Assembly (NCBI GenBank): GCA_024509875.1
Contig: JAMPIV010021231.1
Span: 27,449 to 91,448 of the forward strand
Direction of reading: 5' to 3'
DNA: 64,000 bases
Source of the DNA: Oreohelix idahoensis
Taxonomy: Eukaryota; Mollusca; Gastropoda; Stylommatophora; Oreohelicidae
In this document: positions 41,445 to 53,056 of the stretch, piece by piece
Position numbering within the stretch: position 1 is the stretch's first letter
How the letters are laid out: the number at the start of each line of letters is the position of its first letter
Translations under genes and position numbers: made by a program
The notes under the pieces: model-generated
Database searches by the model: none
Seen by the model: only the letters and a program-made list of their open reading frames with translations
Told to the model about the DNA's origin: nothing

Positions 41445-42725
41445 ACAAGGGAGCCCAAAATCAGGGGGAAATACTACTGGTCAAAAGATAAAACAAGCAA
41501 ATTCCTTAAACATACTCTAGTGGAATACACAGGCGTCCAGAAGAAGAAATGGAATCTACAAAAGGAAAAGTTCACAGCTGAGAAGTACTGCCTGGATGAA
41601 CATACCTCAAAATATGTGGGTAAATGTAGAAAAAATGAATAGGGTGATTCCTACATGCAGCAAAGGAATCAATTCCTCAAGGAGCCAGTAAAAAAAAAAC
41701 CACAAACCATAATGGACAGGAGAAGGATACTGGAGAAACTTGAAAAAGAATTAATAATAATAATAATAATAAATTCTTTAAGCGCCAAACACGGCGCATA
41801 AGGCAGAAACCAGTGCTCTCCAGGTTGTTCGTTGTGACGCCACTCCTCTTAGCTCTTGCACATTATTTAGGCCCAACGTTCTTCCTTCTCTTACTGACTG
41901 CTAATCTAAAGTAAAGTACAAAAAGTTATGGAAAGCAATACCTAGTTGAAAAATATCATCTTAGCCATACAGAAATACTATGAACCAAATAGCAAGAAAC
42001 AGTAGGACAGAAAAAGAGCTGGCAGACAAAAAAGACAAATAAAACTATGGAAAATAGCAAAAATCACTTAACAATGAGGATATAAGAATACCCAGAATCA
42101 CACCTGAGGAAAATGGAAAACTGCCAACAGGAAAGAATGCTGCAAATATGTTCGCTAAAAGATACGGTACAGTTAGCTAAGTAAATATAACAAGATTAAG
42201 AAAGAAAGATTTGAACAACAATACACGTTTTTTTTTAAAAATTACCAATTGTTCACGATGAGAAAAAATATACTGTAAGACCTAAAATGCACTTGGGCAA
42301 CTGAAAAACAAGAAATCTCCAAGAAAGGATGGAACCACAAGAGATCAAATACATCTCATATGACCAATGCTCAGGATCCTCCAATTTTTACAATTTTATT
42401 TAAGAGGCATGTATTACATGAGAAACATTAATCCACTTGGCTTAAACCCTGAAAGTATATGGGATATAGCTTAGTAAAACCAATGTTCTGTTTTCAGGTC
42501 TTTGATTAAAAAAATTTATATTTGAGAGAAAACAGACATTTTCACCAAAGAACATCACAAGACAGCAGCACTAAGACAAATATATTGCCAGCTCTCAGAA
42601 ACTACAACAAATACACCTCGATCTATCTTATGCTGATAATCTAATGACTTTCATAAATAATTGTTATATTACACTTATTCTCTGATCTACTGCGTTGGGT
42701 TTTCAGTACTGTTCAAATAACTCAC
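41445..42725. other. Intron sequence without recognised gene
   Basis: AT-rich intron between exons 3 and 4. It contains an (AAT)n microsatellite at about 41750-41772 and scattered A-rich tracts. No coding or RNA feature is recognised. Confidence 0.5.
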
Positions 42726-42973
42726 CACCAATACTCATTGTTGAAACACTTTGCTCTGTTACAGATCGAGGTCTGAGCAACACAGGATTTCCAGAGACCA
42801 GTTTCTTTAAAAAGCTTTTGGAAGTATGCATCTGTGTCAGCTTTTTGCCGAATGTCTTTTCAGAGTCTTCAGATGAGTCTGATCCAATACTGAGTGAACC
42901 TGATGATATTCCTGAAGAGGACCTGAAGGCTGTAGCTGAATCTTGTGCTTGCTTGAAAGAAAGACTCTGTGAC
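42726..42973 (-). CDS. RPS6KC1-like: RPS6KC1-like exon 3 of 10: linker before the MIT domain
   Basis: The 248-bp exon has acceptor AATTATCTACAG and donor GGTG|GTGAGT. It encodes a Ser-rich stretch (SSSGISSGSLSIGSDSSEDS), then FGKKLTQMHTSKSFLKKLVS and NPVLLRPRSVTEQSVSTMSIG. It enters at phase 2 and leaves at phase 1, which matches both neighbours exactly. Confidence 0.8.
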
Positions 42974-43025
42974 CTGTAGATAATTTTGTGCAATAAGGTC
43001 AATAAGGGTTAAAAGAACAAAGGTA

Positions 43026-43125
43026 ATAGCAGATACTGCCGTAGGGGGGTGAAGTGTTAGAGACTTCACTGTACCAGGTCCAGCATTGAGAGGTGGTGTG
43101 ACCAGTTCCCTTCCAAGCTGCTAAA
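43026..43125 (-). repeat. SINE epsilon fragment
   Basis: ATACTGCCGTAGGGG and TTAGAGACTTCACTGTACCA match the ends of the copies at 11775-12006 and 16180-16385. Confidence 0.55.
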
Positions 43126-43164
43126 AGAACAAGCAAGCAAATAAGTGAGGAATACTGAAAGCAT

Positions 43165-46100
43165 CTGCCATCAATGGTACCTATACCTAGTAGCGGTATG
43201 GCAGCTTGCGTACCCTGACAATCCCCAGAGCTATGCCAGTGGGAGTTTTACTCCTGGTAGGTTCAACCAAGCTGGACTGGTCTGTGTGGGTAGGGGTCAG
43301 ACAAAAGCTGGTACCCTGGTCCTCCAGGTTGGGGGTTTTAGCATAGGGCTGACACCCCTGTCTATGTAAAAAAAACAATGAAGTTACGGAAACAACAATA
43401 AATGAACAAACTTTGCTGCGGGATGGACATTCGGAGTCTGTGGCTCGTATGACTGTCAGTGGTGAAAGCCGAAAGGAAGCCACTGACATGAAAACGGATG
43501 TCCTGACCGCAAAACAGGATACAAGAATAGGATTTTGGAATGTCAGGACAATGAACGAGACAGGTAAACTAAAACAGGTCACGGCAGAAATGAGAAACTA
43601 TAGGTTACACATTCTAGGGATAAGCGAGAGCAGATGGACAGGGGCAGGAAAAGTTAAAACAGCAACAGAAGAAACAGTACTTTACTCTGGAAGAGAGGAT
43701 GGACAGCACAATGAAGGCGTAGCCATTATTCTACAGAAAGGAATAGAAAGGACATTACTGGAATGGAAACCCATCAACAACAGACTGATAAGATTAAGAT
43801 TGAGAGGGAGATTCACCAACACTACAATAATACAATGCTACGCACCAACGAATGATAGCGATGAGGAGGTCAAGGATGAATTCTATCAACAACTGCAGAA
43901 AGAAATGAAAGACACACCTAGATATGATCTTGTTATAGTAATGGGAGACCTCAATGCAAAAGTTGGTACACACAATACATATAATGAAAGAACAATGGGG
44001 AAATGCGGCAGCGGAACAGCAAACGAAAATGGGGATAAACTAATAAGTTTCTGTAGCATTAACAACCTGGTCATTGGAGGAACACTTTTCCCACATAAAG
44101 AAATTCACAAATTAACATGGGAATCACCAAATGGTCGGGACAGAAACCAGATAGATCACATCATGGTTAACGGTAGATGGAGACATGCATTACAAGATGT
44201 GAAGGTAAGAAGAGGTGCAGATGTGGGAAGTGATCACCATTTAGTAGTAGCAAAACTGAAAGTGAAACTAAGAAGGGCTGGACCAACTGTAACTACACAG
44301 AAAAGGTTTGACATCAGCAAATTGAAGGACTCCTTACCAGAAAAGCTTTTGCGGCCGACATAAAGAAACGATATCAATTTGCCAAAAGTGAGGAAAAGAC
44401 ATTGACTGATGATATAGACCAGAATTTCAACACCATTTCAACAATATACAAGGAAAGCAGCAAATCATGCTTGGGATTCCAGGAAAGGAAGAAGCAAGAC
44501 TGGATAACACCAGAAACATTAAACACCATAACGATGAGAAAGGAAATGAAAAGAAAGAAAACAGAAGTGAAGTCCCCCAGGTTAAAGCAACTATATAGCG
44601 AACAGTACAGTCAGCTGGACAAGGAAGTTAAACGCCAAACCCGAGCCAACAAAAGGAATTTCCTAGATGATCTTGCAAGACAGGCAGAGGAGGCAGCACT
44701 GAGAAACGAACAAAGCACAGTATACAAAATAACTAAATTCATCAGCGGAAAACGAGGTGCAAACAATATTACATTAGTAAGAGATAAGCAAGGTAATCTC
44801 ATCACGACAGCAGAGGGACAGGAAACAAGATGGGCAGAGCACTTCAGAGAAACTCTGAACAAGGAACCACCAGAGACACAACTGAATGTTCCTGAGGCTG
44901 AAAACGACCTAGATGTAAATACAGACATTCCACGAAAAGAAGAAATCATCACAGCAATCAAAGGGTTAAAGAACGGCAAAGCTCCGGGTCATGAAAACCT
45001 AAATGCAGAACTATTTAAGACAGACCCTGAGCTAGCAGCAGAACTATTAGAACCACTATTTGCACAAGTCTGGAAAACGGGGACAACACCATCAGAGTGG
45101 AACAAAGGAATAATTGTCAAATTGCCCAAGAAGGGAGATCTTGAAGACTGCAATAATTGGAGAGGAATCACTCTTCTCTCAGTTCCCAGCAAAATACTAG
45201 GCAGGATAATTATACAGAGAATTTCAAAGGCAGTAGACCACAAACTGAGGAAAGAACAAGCAGGATTTAGAAAGAACAGAAGATGTGTAGATCATATATT
45301 CACTCTCAGGAACATTATAGAGCAATGCTCAGAATGGCAAAGACAGCTTTAGATTAATTTCGTTGATTTTGAAAAGGCTTTTGACAGCATACATAGGGAC
45401 AGTTTATGGAAAATACTGAGGGCTTATGGAATTCCAAGCTGCATAGTGTCAATCATAAAAAGCCTCTATGCCAACTTTACGTGTAGTGTTGGGCAGAGCA
45501 ACCTAACCTTTGAGGTGAAGACAGGAGTATGACAGGGATGCCCCTTATCAATCACTCTATTTTTAACAGTCATAGACTGGGTGATGCGCCAGACAACAGA
45601 GGGCAGTCCAAGAGGAATAAGATGGACAACATTTTCTACATTGGAAGATCTGGAATATGCAGATGACATTGCACTACTAGCACATTCACATCAACACATC
45701 CAGGAAAAAACGGATAGACTTAATAAGTTTAGCCAGCAGGTGGGCTTGAACATCAATTTAAAGAAGTCTGAGGTCATGACGCTCATTGTGAGCAACCCTG
45801 AGCCCATATCAGTAAGGAATCAGCAACTGGTACAGACAGATACCTTCACATACCTAGGAAGCATAGTAAAACCAGACAGTGGGGCAGGCAAAGACATCAA
45901 CATCAGAATGAATAAGGCAAGAACAGCCTTCTTTAGCCTAAACAACATCTGGAAGTCCTCCCAATACAGTACAAGCACAAAATTAAGATTATATCAGAGC
46001 TGTGTGCTTTCTGTGCTTCCCTATGGTGCGGAATGCTGGAGAGTTACAGAGAAGGAAATGTCGAAATTGTCCTCTTTTCACACAACATGCCTAAGAAAAA

Positions 46101-46480
46101 TTCACCGAATCTTTTGGCTGAATACCATCACTAACCAAGATCTGCTTACTCGTAGCAAGCAAGAGGACATGCACACCATCATAGCTGGCAGACGCTGGAG
46201 CTGGGTTGGCCATGTCCTCAGAAGAGACCCCGATGCCATCACAAGAACAGCTATGCTTTGGACCCCTGAAGGAAAACGAAAGAGGCCGACCAAAAACAAC
46301 TTGGCGGAGGACTGTGGAGGCTGAGATGCAAAGAATGAACCAGAGTTGGGGCACTGTACGAAGGATGGCCACCGACCGAGCAAAGTGGAATCAATTTGTT
46401 GTTGCCCTACAAGACGCCACTAGGCGTGATGGCCACTGACTGCTTTGACGGTCGGCGGCTAAGGATCAAAGAAGAAGAAG
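43165..46480 (+). mobile_element. Full-length RTE-like LINE (3.3 kb)
   Basis: The element is bounded by the 11-bp direct repeat ACTGAAAGCAT (43154-43164 and 46481-46491). It has a 5' leader containing CTGGTCCTCCAGGTTGGGGG, one endonuclease-reverse transcriptase frame, and a short 3' tail of GAAGAAGAAG. Size, single ORF and tail type fit RTE-like LINEs. The family is clearly a recent mobiliser, because tiny 3' fragments with target duplications lie at 22866-22952 and 41316-41434. Confidence 0.92.
43413..46324 (+). pseudogene. LINE endonuclease-reverse transcriptase, broken
   Basis: The APE-type endonuclease shows FWNVRTMNETGKLKQV, LGISESRWTGAG, VMGDLNAKVG, NQIDHIMVNG and GSDHHLVVAK. Reverse transcriptase follows from about 44900: LKNGKAPGHENLNAELFK, WRGITLLSVPSKILGRIII, FVDFEKAFDSIHRDS, and the catalytic EYADDIALL near 45660. 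A C-terminal Cys/His-like tail with WVGHVLRRDPD follows. Three defects are visible: a frame change near 44340, TAG at about 45350 (Gln codon expected), and TGA near 45530 (Arg of the GVRQG motif expected). Otherwise the frame is continuous, so the copy is young but inactive. Confidence 0.88.
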
Positions 46481-46779
46481 ACTGAAAGCATATAAAGCAG
46501 AAATCTTATTTTTCTTAGTGACAAAAATTACTTCAGCTGTTATGATAAAAACAACATAAGGACGGGAAAAAAAACAGGAATGACTGTTTCAGCACCAAAG
46601 AAATTACCCGAAGCAAGAACAAGTTCAACAAGATCAAAATAACAGTATGCTTGTGGTGGTCCAGGGATTGTGGGAGACAACAGACTACCAGTTAGTTGAA
46701 GTGATGTTCATGCCATAAGGATAACAAGTTCCCCATTTAAATATTAAACAGTGTTGTAAATTGGACTAAATGAAGGATA

Positions 46780-46935
46780 TGAAGCACAGGCAGTTGTAAC
46801 TACTGTGGTGATGTCACCAGCACAATGACTACTAATCATTCCAATGAAGATTTGATGTATATTGTACCGCATAAAGAAGAATGCCCATGCCACTTTTGTA
46901 ATACACAAAAGCCACCTCATAATCTCCAGTTTGCT
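46780..46935 (-). pseudogene. RPS6KC1-like: Partial duplicate of the host MIT exon 4
   Basis: AAGAAGAATGCCCATGCCAC and AAAAGCCACCTCATAATCTC match 40340-40405. The match continues about 80 bases into the flanking intron (CAATGAAGATTTGATGTA compared with 40297-40318). On the minus strand it reads GDYEVAFVYYKSGMGILLYA in an open frame. The donor GT has been lost (TACAATATAC) and the first half of the exon and its acceptor are absent, so it cannot splice normally. Confidence 0.8.
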
Positions 46936-47097
46936 GCCCCCTTTTCACCTCCCAAATCTTTCTTCTTTCCACCATTCCCAATTAAAAATTACAATTATCA
47001 GAGTGTTTATACATACATATAAACAAACATACACGCATGAACACACACTTTTCCTCTTTCTCCTGCCTCATTATAAGATTATTACTCTCTCTCCTTG

Positions 47098-47290
47098 TTA
47101 TAGGAAGGACAGTGTGAATCACTTCCGTAGCTAGGCGGTGGTGCCATTCAGAAGGACCTGAGTACTATTCTCCGGTAAGTCTCTGACTTCTGTTGTTTTA
47201 CTGTTGTCTAGTTTTCCCCTTCCTTATTTCTTACAAGTGCCTGAAACATATCTTTATGTGTGTAATATTTATTTATTTACTCCTTGTTAT
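47098..47290 (+). repeat. tRNA-derived SINE alpha, copy 3
   Basis: The head has TAGCTAGGCGG. The body CTGTTGTTTTACTGTTGTCT and ACAAGTGCCTGAAACATATC match the other copies. Box B is degraded. Confidence 0.7.
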
Positions 47291-47871
47291 ATGATCATAA
47301 CATACTGATATGGTGCAGACGTATGAATGAATGAACTCAGAACAAGGAATGGAAAGAATGGCTGCCGTCTGTGAGATATGCGTAAAAATAGGAACAGGGC
47401 ATATTCCATGAAAACAGACACAAAGGTATAAATAGGATCTAGAAAAACCAGGAATTAAAAGACAAATAATCACACAGATCAATACCAGGTAACATATTTC
47501 CATCACAAAAAGGGACATAACACTGTTGAAAATGTGGGACAGGCTAAAGATAACTAGACAAAATGTTAACTGTGATGTAAATTAGAAGGAACAAAATGAA
47601 ACCTTTATTTTTTACCGAAGTGAAGGAGAAGAACCACCACCATCACCTTCTTTTACAACATGAGGTTAATAGACATTGTTTTCATTCAACATTTTCTGAG
47701 CCGCAGTAATTCAGATTAGTAAGTCATATATATTGTTTAAAAATGGAAGAAATAAAATAGAATCTGATATTAAAAGAAGGACAAAAGGTAGAGCGCACCC
47801 ACTACGGCTACAGACAGGAAAATGTTAGACAGCCATTACAGCGAATCCAAAAGGAAACAAAGAATGACATT

Positions 47872-48358
47872 TAATTTGGTTTGGTTTGGTGGACAACATC
47901 TTCATTGCACAAGGACAACTCAATCAGTGCTTCGATCTCCTCCCTTAGATCACACAAGGAGGATCTCAGCACAGTGTACGAACTCTGTAGCACCAGTGAG
48001 GATCCCAATGTGTATATATACAGGAATCACTCATTTTATTTTTGGTGGGCAAGGTTCCTAATTTTTAAATTTTTCCAGGGCAGCAGACGAATGGCCTACT
48101 CTTTACGATTTCCAACTGTCTAGGGATTTTTAATGTGCGCAACTTGCACATGGGACCTCCTATTTGTTTGCTCTTATCCAAGAAGGCTAGGCATCTGATC
48201 TTACTACCCAGGAGATCAAGGGGGAGTATTACATCATTAGAAATTTTTGGTTCTGAAAAAAAAAATTTCCATCAATTATATTCCGTTGCTGGGAGCAAAC
48301 CCAGTACCTTTAGAATTAGAGACAGATGCCACACCTCTGAGCCACTCCGACCCCCACA
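47872..48358 (-). repeat. Long tRNA-derived SINE beta, copy 2
   Basis: The minus-strand head is GTCGGAGTGGCTCAGAGG with box-B-like GGTTTGCTCCC. It matches 16735-17185 along its length. The tail is made of CCAAA units. Confidence 0.75.
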
Positions 48359-48554
48359 CATCTAATTTGCAGCACACAAATAAACAATAGGAATAAGAAA
48401 GAATCACATTTACATCACAGTAAGCTTTCAGAAATTTTAAGGAAAAAGATGCTAGGTTAACAGAGAAAAATTATTTGAGAACTTAAACGTAAACAAACAA
48501 AATTTAAATTACTGCTTGATAGACAATATAAGTCGTGTGTAGTTCACAAACAGA

Positions 48555-48935
48555 AAGAACAGAACTACTGTCCCCCCAGGCATGTTGTAAAAGGAGACTA
48601 TATTAGGTTGTGCAGGAGGCTAGCAACCTCATTTAAAACAAGTGCAGGAGGCTGACAACCTCATTTAAAACAAGTGCAGGAGGCTGACAACCTCATTTAA
48701 AACAAGTGCAGGAGGCTGACAACCTCATTTAAAACAAGTGCAGGAGGCTGACAACCTCATTTAAAACAAGTGCAGGAGGCTGACAACCTCATTATGTAAA
48801 AAAATCTGTTACAGAAACCCCCCCCTGCAAGAGTATGTCCTTTGGTATAGGCTTCTTTAAGGGGGTCAGTTGCAATGGTGGTTTCATGCCTCATAAGAAG
48901 TGAAAAAAGGGAGATGAAGAAAGAAGAACGGAATT
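48555..48935 (+). repeat. Dispersed repeat C with internal 32-bp array
   Basis: The repeat runs from CAGGCATGTTGTAAAAGGAG to GGTTTCATGCCTCATAAG. The segment AGGAGGCTGACAACCTCATT has been expanded (see 48610-48793). Confidence 0.65.
48610..48793 (+). repeat. 32-bp minisatellite, six copies, inside repeat C
   Basis: The unit is GTGCAGGAGGCTGACAACCT CATTTAAAACAA, with starts at 48610, 48642, 48674, 48706, 48738 and 48770. All but the first are identical, which indicates recent expansion. Confidence 0.95.
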
Positions 48936-49002
48936 CAGGATCTACATCTGTAAATTTCTTGGGATGATTAAGATGATGATAATGTTTCTCTACCAAACAT
49001 AC

Positions 49003-49325
49003 CTGTCTGAACTTGTAAATACATCAGAACAAAAGCTGGAAGATCTCATCTGCAATTCCACTGACAAATCCAGATCTCCCCTGCCGCACTCTGTCTTTGA
49101 AGAACCTGAACTTTGGGAGTTTCCTATTATGGAATCAAATTCTTCTTCGAGGATTTTACCATTAGCATTGTTGCCTTTTGCTTTTGCTAGCTGCAGTAAC
49201 GGGATCTGCTTGAAAGTTCTCAAATGCCGAGGATGAAGTTGCCGATGCTCTGGTGATTGTTTCTTTGTGATAATGTGAAGACTCATTTGTCATGGATGTG
49301 GCTTGTGACTCACTTTCAACTTTAC
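49003..49325 (-). CDS. RPS6KC1-like: RPS6KC1-like exon 2 of 10: linker with one excess base
   Basis: The exon has acceptor TATTCACCAG and donor GACAG|GTATGT. The first half reads in phase from exon 1 (KVESESQATSMTNESS...). The second half, which fits exon 3, is in another frame (NNANGKILEEEFDSI...CSDVFTSSD). The switch falls near 49182-49200 within short A runs, and one base too many in that region explains it. As written, the frame from exon 1 meets a stop at about 49165-49170. Either the assembly has an indel error here or this allele is damaged. Confidence 0.65.
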
Positions 49326-49739
49326 CTGGTGAATATATATCTTACATAAAACATCCTATATATAAAATCCCAGCTTTTTCTGTCAGTGCGTAATGCTAAG
49401 GGATGTAACTTTTGGTTGAAAGTTTGACATTATTTGTACTGTTTCCATTATATGTACTCTCCCGACAATAGTAACATTTACCAAAGAAGAATGCGCAAAT
49501 GACGGTGCCAATAATATCTCTCATACTTTGTACAAAATTATTTGGTTCCCTTATATCGGTGTATTTTTTCATTTTAAAAAAAGTACTTACAAATATATTA
49601 ATATTAAAGAGTGTAAAACTACATTACTATTAAAATTTTACTGGAAGATGCGGAGATCCATGATTTACGTTGTACCAGATTAAAACAACAGAAAATCAAG
49701 ATACTCTTCTTCCATTTTTTCCTCATCATTTTCACTTCT

Positions 49740-50965
49740 GTATCTAGCTCTCTTCTCTGTGTGTTTTTTGGTCTACCTCTGCCTCTTTCCCTGGGATGTC
49801 CAGAACAAGGACCTGCCTTGTAATGCTATCACCAGGTTTCCTCAATGTGTGTCTTCTTACCATAGCCAGCATCTTCTCATCTCTTGTTCTACTGACATTT
49901 GTCTGGTTCTTGTCATCAGTTCTATATTTGGTAATCGTGTCATACCATTTCAATCCTTCAATTTTACGCAAGCACTTATTTATGACAGTCTGTAATTCTT
50001 AGGTTGCTGTTTTTATTGTCCATGTTTCAGAGCCATACAATAGGATTGATTTGACATTTGGGTTGAAGATTATGTTCATGTTGAACTTTATTTCTCTTGA
50101 TCTACATATGTTTCCCAATGCAATGCTTTTTGTATTCTTATTTTTATATCATTGTTTGTCCTTCCAAATTTGTCTATATTGCTGCCAAGATATGTGTATG
50201 ATTCCACAACTTGTAGTGGTGTTTCTTCAAGTTCAACCTTGATATCATTTCTTGCATTTATTCTCATTGTCTTTTCCCTGTGTATTTTCAGACCCATTTG
50301 TTGTGACTTCTCGCTGAGTATTTTCATTTTTGTCTTGCATTAGATTATAGTTATGGGACAGAAGTGCCATCTGCAAAATCTAGATCATCAAGCTGTTTAG
50401 CAGATTCCACTGGATTCCATTTCTGTTGTGTAATGTTGATTTTTTTCATAACCCACTCTATTGCTAGTAAGAAAAGAAATGGAGACAAGAGGCATCCCTG
50501 TTGCACTCCCGTTCTAATCCTTAACGGTTCTGTAAGCTGTCCTTTATGAAGAACTCTGCATGCCATGTCTTCATACGTCTTCTTTATTTAGTTAATGATC
50601 TTCATGGGAACTCCATAATGCCTTATCAATTTCCAAAGTGATTCTCTGTCTACACTGTCAAATGCCTTTTCATAGTCCAAAAGTCTGATGTACAGCAGTG
50701 AATTCCATTCCAAACTTTGCTCAACTATTATTTTCAATGTGGCTATCTGATCTGTATGGAATCTGTTTTGTCAAAAATCTGCTTGTTCATCTCTCAGTTG
50801 CTTGTCTATGGACTCTTTTAATCTCTCAAGGATGATTCTGTTTAATGCTTTTCCTGGCACTGATAGTAACATTGTCCCTCTATAATTTGTGCATTCTAGT
50901 AAATTTCCCTTCTTAGGCAACTGCACTAGATAACCTTCCTTCCATTCTGGTAGTATTTCTTCTCT
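49740..50965 (-). mobile_element. LINE fragment, reverse transcriptase region, broken
   Basis: The minus strand carries RT blocks: LPKKGNLLECTNYRG-like near 50920, LLDYEKAFDSVD near 50670, IRTGVQQGCLLSPFLFLLAI near 50500, then LDDLDFADGTSVP, where the catalytic FADD has become FADG. The C-terminal VVESYTYLGSNIDKFGRTNN follows near 50215. In-frame stops are present. It lies in the host intron between exons 1 and 2. Confidence 0.8.
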
Positions 50966-51053
50966 CTCCCAGACTTAGACGCAAATGCACGAATCCCAAA
51001 ATATTAGTTTAAAAAAAATTAATGAACGTATAAATAAAAATAATAAAACCAAC

Positions 51054-51340
51054 CTTGACCACAACCATCTGCAGCCTCAGACTCCATAACTGCACACATG
51101 TTCAAACCTTCTGACAGCCAGGTGCTGCTGCTTGAAATGCTCCTACTGCTCCTGTTGATAAAAGCCTTGGTAGAATCATGGGTGCTGGAATCAATGCAAG
51201 CTAGGTCTGTATCTGGAAGTGATGCTGCCAGAAATGACTCGTCATCTGTGTCAATGGTGGTGTCATCTCCAGTGGAAGAGTCCAGGCTGATATTATCTGC
51301 CACTTGTGGGAAGTTCCACGTACTTTCTAGCACTGTTCGT
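51054..51340 (-). CDS. RPS6KC1-like: RPS6KC1-like exon 1 of 10 in window: acidic Ser-rich linker
   Basis: The 287-bp exon encodes about 95 residues rich in Ser, Asp and Thr (for example STGDDTTIDTDDESF). The acceptor is TTATCTTGCAG and the donor is CAAG|GTTGGT, which is weak. It has no recognisable domain and would lie between the PX and MIT domains. It is assigned to the gene because its exit phase (1) fits the next exon, and because of composition. A LINE remnant lies just downstream (49740-50965). Confidence 0.65.
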
Positions 51341-51420
51341 CTGCAAGATAAATAGCTGGTGTGAATGATGAACTAAACTGAACAAGAAAATAAAAAAATA
51401 AAAAAAATCAGACAAGCAGA

Positions 51421-52895
51421 TATACTTACTTACTTAGTCGTTCCCCTTCTACCGTGAGGTGTAGAGGTTTGGAAGAGAGAGCGCCAGACTATCCTATCGG
51501 TTGTCTTCCTCCTGGCCTGGTTCCATTCTAGTCCTCGGTCCTTCAAAGATTGTCTAATGTTGTCCTCCCAGCGGACTCTGGGTCGTCCTGGGGGTCTGGA
51601 TCCCTGGCTCTTTGTTTCCCATGCTTGTCATGGTAGCCGATCTTCTCCCATTCTGCAGACATGGCCAAACCATCTTAGTTGGGACTGTTCTACTTGGGTC
51701 TGCAGGGGGTAGGATTTAAGGCCTTGACGTATCATCTGGTTGCGGACCATGTCTCTTCTTGTTACTTCAACCTCCTTCCTCAGATACCTCATTTCTGAGG
51801 TTTGGATCTGGCTTTTGTGGGTTGTAGTCATTGCCCATGACTCGCATCCATATGTCAAGACTGGGACATAGGTGGAGCGGTATACAGCCATCTTTGTTTT
51901 CTTACCAACATCTCTCTTGCTGAGGAATCCTCGATTTATGGCCTGAAAAAGTCTCTCAGCTGCTGCTTTTCGAGTGGCCAACTCTTCTTTGATGCCTCCC
52001 TTTCGGTCTATAATAGCTCTGAGGTATTTAAAGTGGTCGACCTGCTCCAGGACCTGTTCTCCCAGCTTAATCTGATGTCTTCTTTCTCATGATATCACCA
52101 TGGATTTTGTTTTAGAGCTGCTTATGACCATCCCTCTCTTCTCCAGCTCTTCCTTCCAGACTTGCAGGTTGGATTGGAGATGTGCCTCTGATTTAGCAAT
52201 CAGGGCAACATCATCAGCAAATGCCAGCTCTGAAATACAGACCTGTCTCATCTTCCAGTACCCCACTGAATAATTTCCTGTCTTCTCCTTACATGCCTTG
52301 ATGACATTGTCCATGAGGAGTATGGAAAGATAAGGTGACAGGATATCACCTTGTCTTACACCAGTGGTGGTCCTGAACTGTTCTGACTTATGGTTTGCTG
52401 TCCTCACATAATTTCTGCAAGACTTGTAGAAGCTCTGTATAGCATGAATCAGAGGTGCTGGAATGTTCTTCCTTGCCAAACAGTCCAAAAGTTTGCTCCA
52501 GGGGACCCTGTCAAACACATTTTCCAGATCTATGAAACAAAGATGGATCTCACTCTTATACTCAAGGGCTCGGATTTTTCACTCAGCTGAGTGTGAAGAT
52601 TAGGTCTTGAGTACTTCGGTTTGCTCGGAATCCGCACTGGACCTCATCCAATTGTGGCTCAGCTAGGCGTCGGAGTCTCTGCTCTAGGATTCTAGAGTAG
52701 ATTTTACCAGGGACACTGAGAAGGGATATGCCTCTATGGTTTCCACATTGTCGATTGTCACCCTTTTTGAAAATTGGTGTTATGATGGCAATCTCCCAAT
52801 CCTTTGGTATGGTCTTGTTGCACCACGCTGCCTGTAGGACCCTTAAGAGTAATAGGTCGCTGATAACTCTCTTTTTCTTCTTGATCATAACTGTG
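51421..52895 (-). mobile_element. 5'-truncated LINE with (AAGT)n tail
   Basis: The minus strand carries a reverse transcriptase in three frames: WEIAIITPIFKKGDNRQCGN and LLSVPGKIYSRILEQRLRRL (52888-52583), then FDRVPWSKLLDCL, GVRQGDILSPYLS and LAFADDVALIAKS (52518-52087), then VLTYGCESWAMTT and QLRWFGHVCRMGEDRLP (51981-51628). The catalytic FADD is kept. The 3' end has AAGTAAGTAAGTA. Frame changes occur near 52550 and 52050. It is a different family from 43165-46480. Confidence 0.82.
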
Positions 52896-53056
52896 TATTC
52901 TCCTCACGCAAACCAGTGGTGATATGATGATGGAAGAGTTCCAGGGGGGGAGCAAAGGTCAACTCAACCAATGCAGGATTATGCAAATATGGAGTGTGAG
53001 TGTTGAAAGTCTGAGTGTAGGCGAATGGTTGGAGCTGTTCGTGTGTTTTGACCCGT

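Larger units (their letters stand above)
9163..51340 (-). other. RPS6KC1-like: Host gene: RPS6KC1-like MIT/pseudokinase gene, ten exons in window
   Basis: Ten exons on the minus strand join with matching phase at every boundary: 51054-51340, 49003-49325, 42726-42973, 40325-40456, 39245-39366, 35264-35413, 18195-19864, 15810-15937, 12608-12690 and 9163-9258. All introns are GT-AG. In vertebrates RPS6KC1 (RPK118) is a PX-MIT-kinase protein of endosomes reported to bind sphingosine kinase 1 and peroxiredoxin 3; that is family knowledge. The large insertion in the kinase domain and the long linker before the MIT domain favour RPS6KC1 over the shorter RPS6KL1. The PX domain must lie beyond 64000 or be lost. 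The C-terminal end is also missing and would lie left of position 1 or among the insertions there. Introns carry almost all the mobile elements. Confidence 0.85.
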
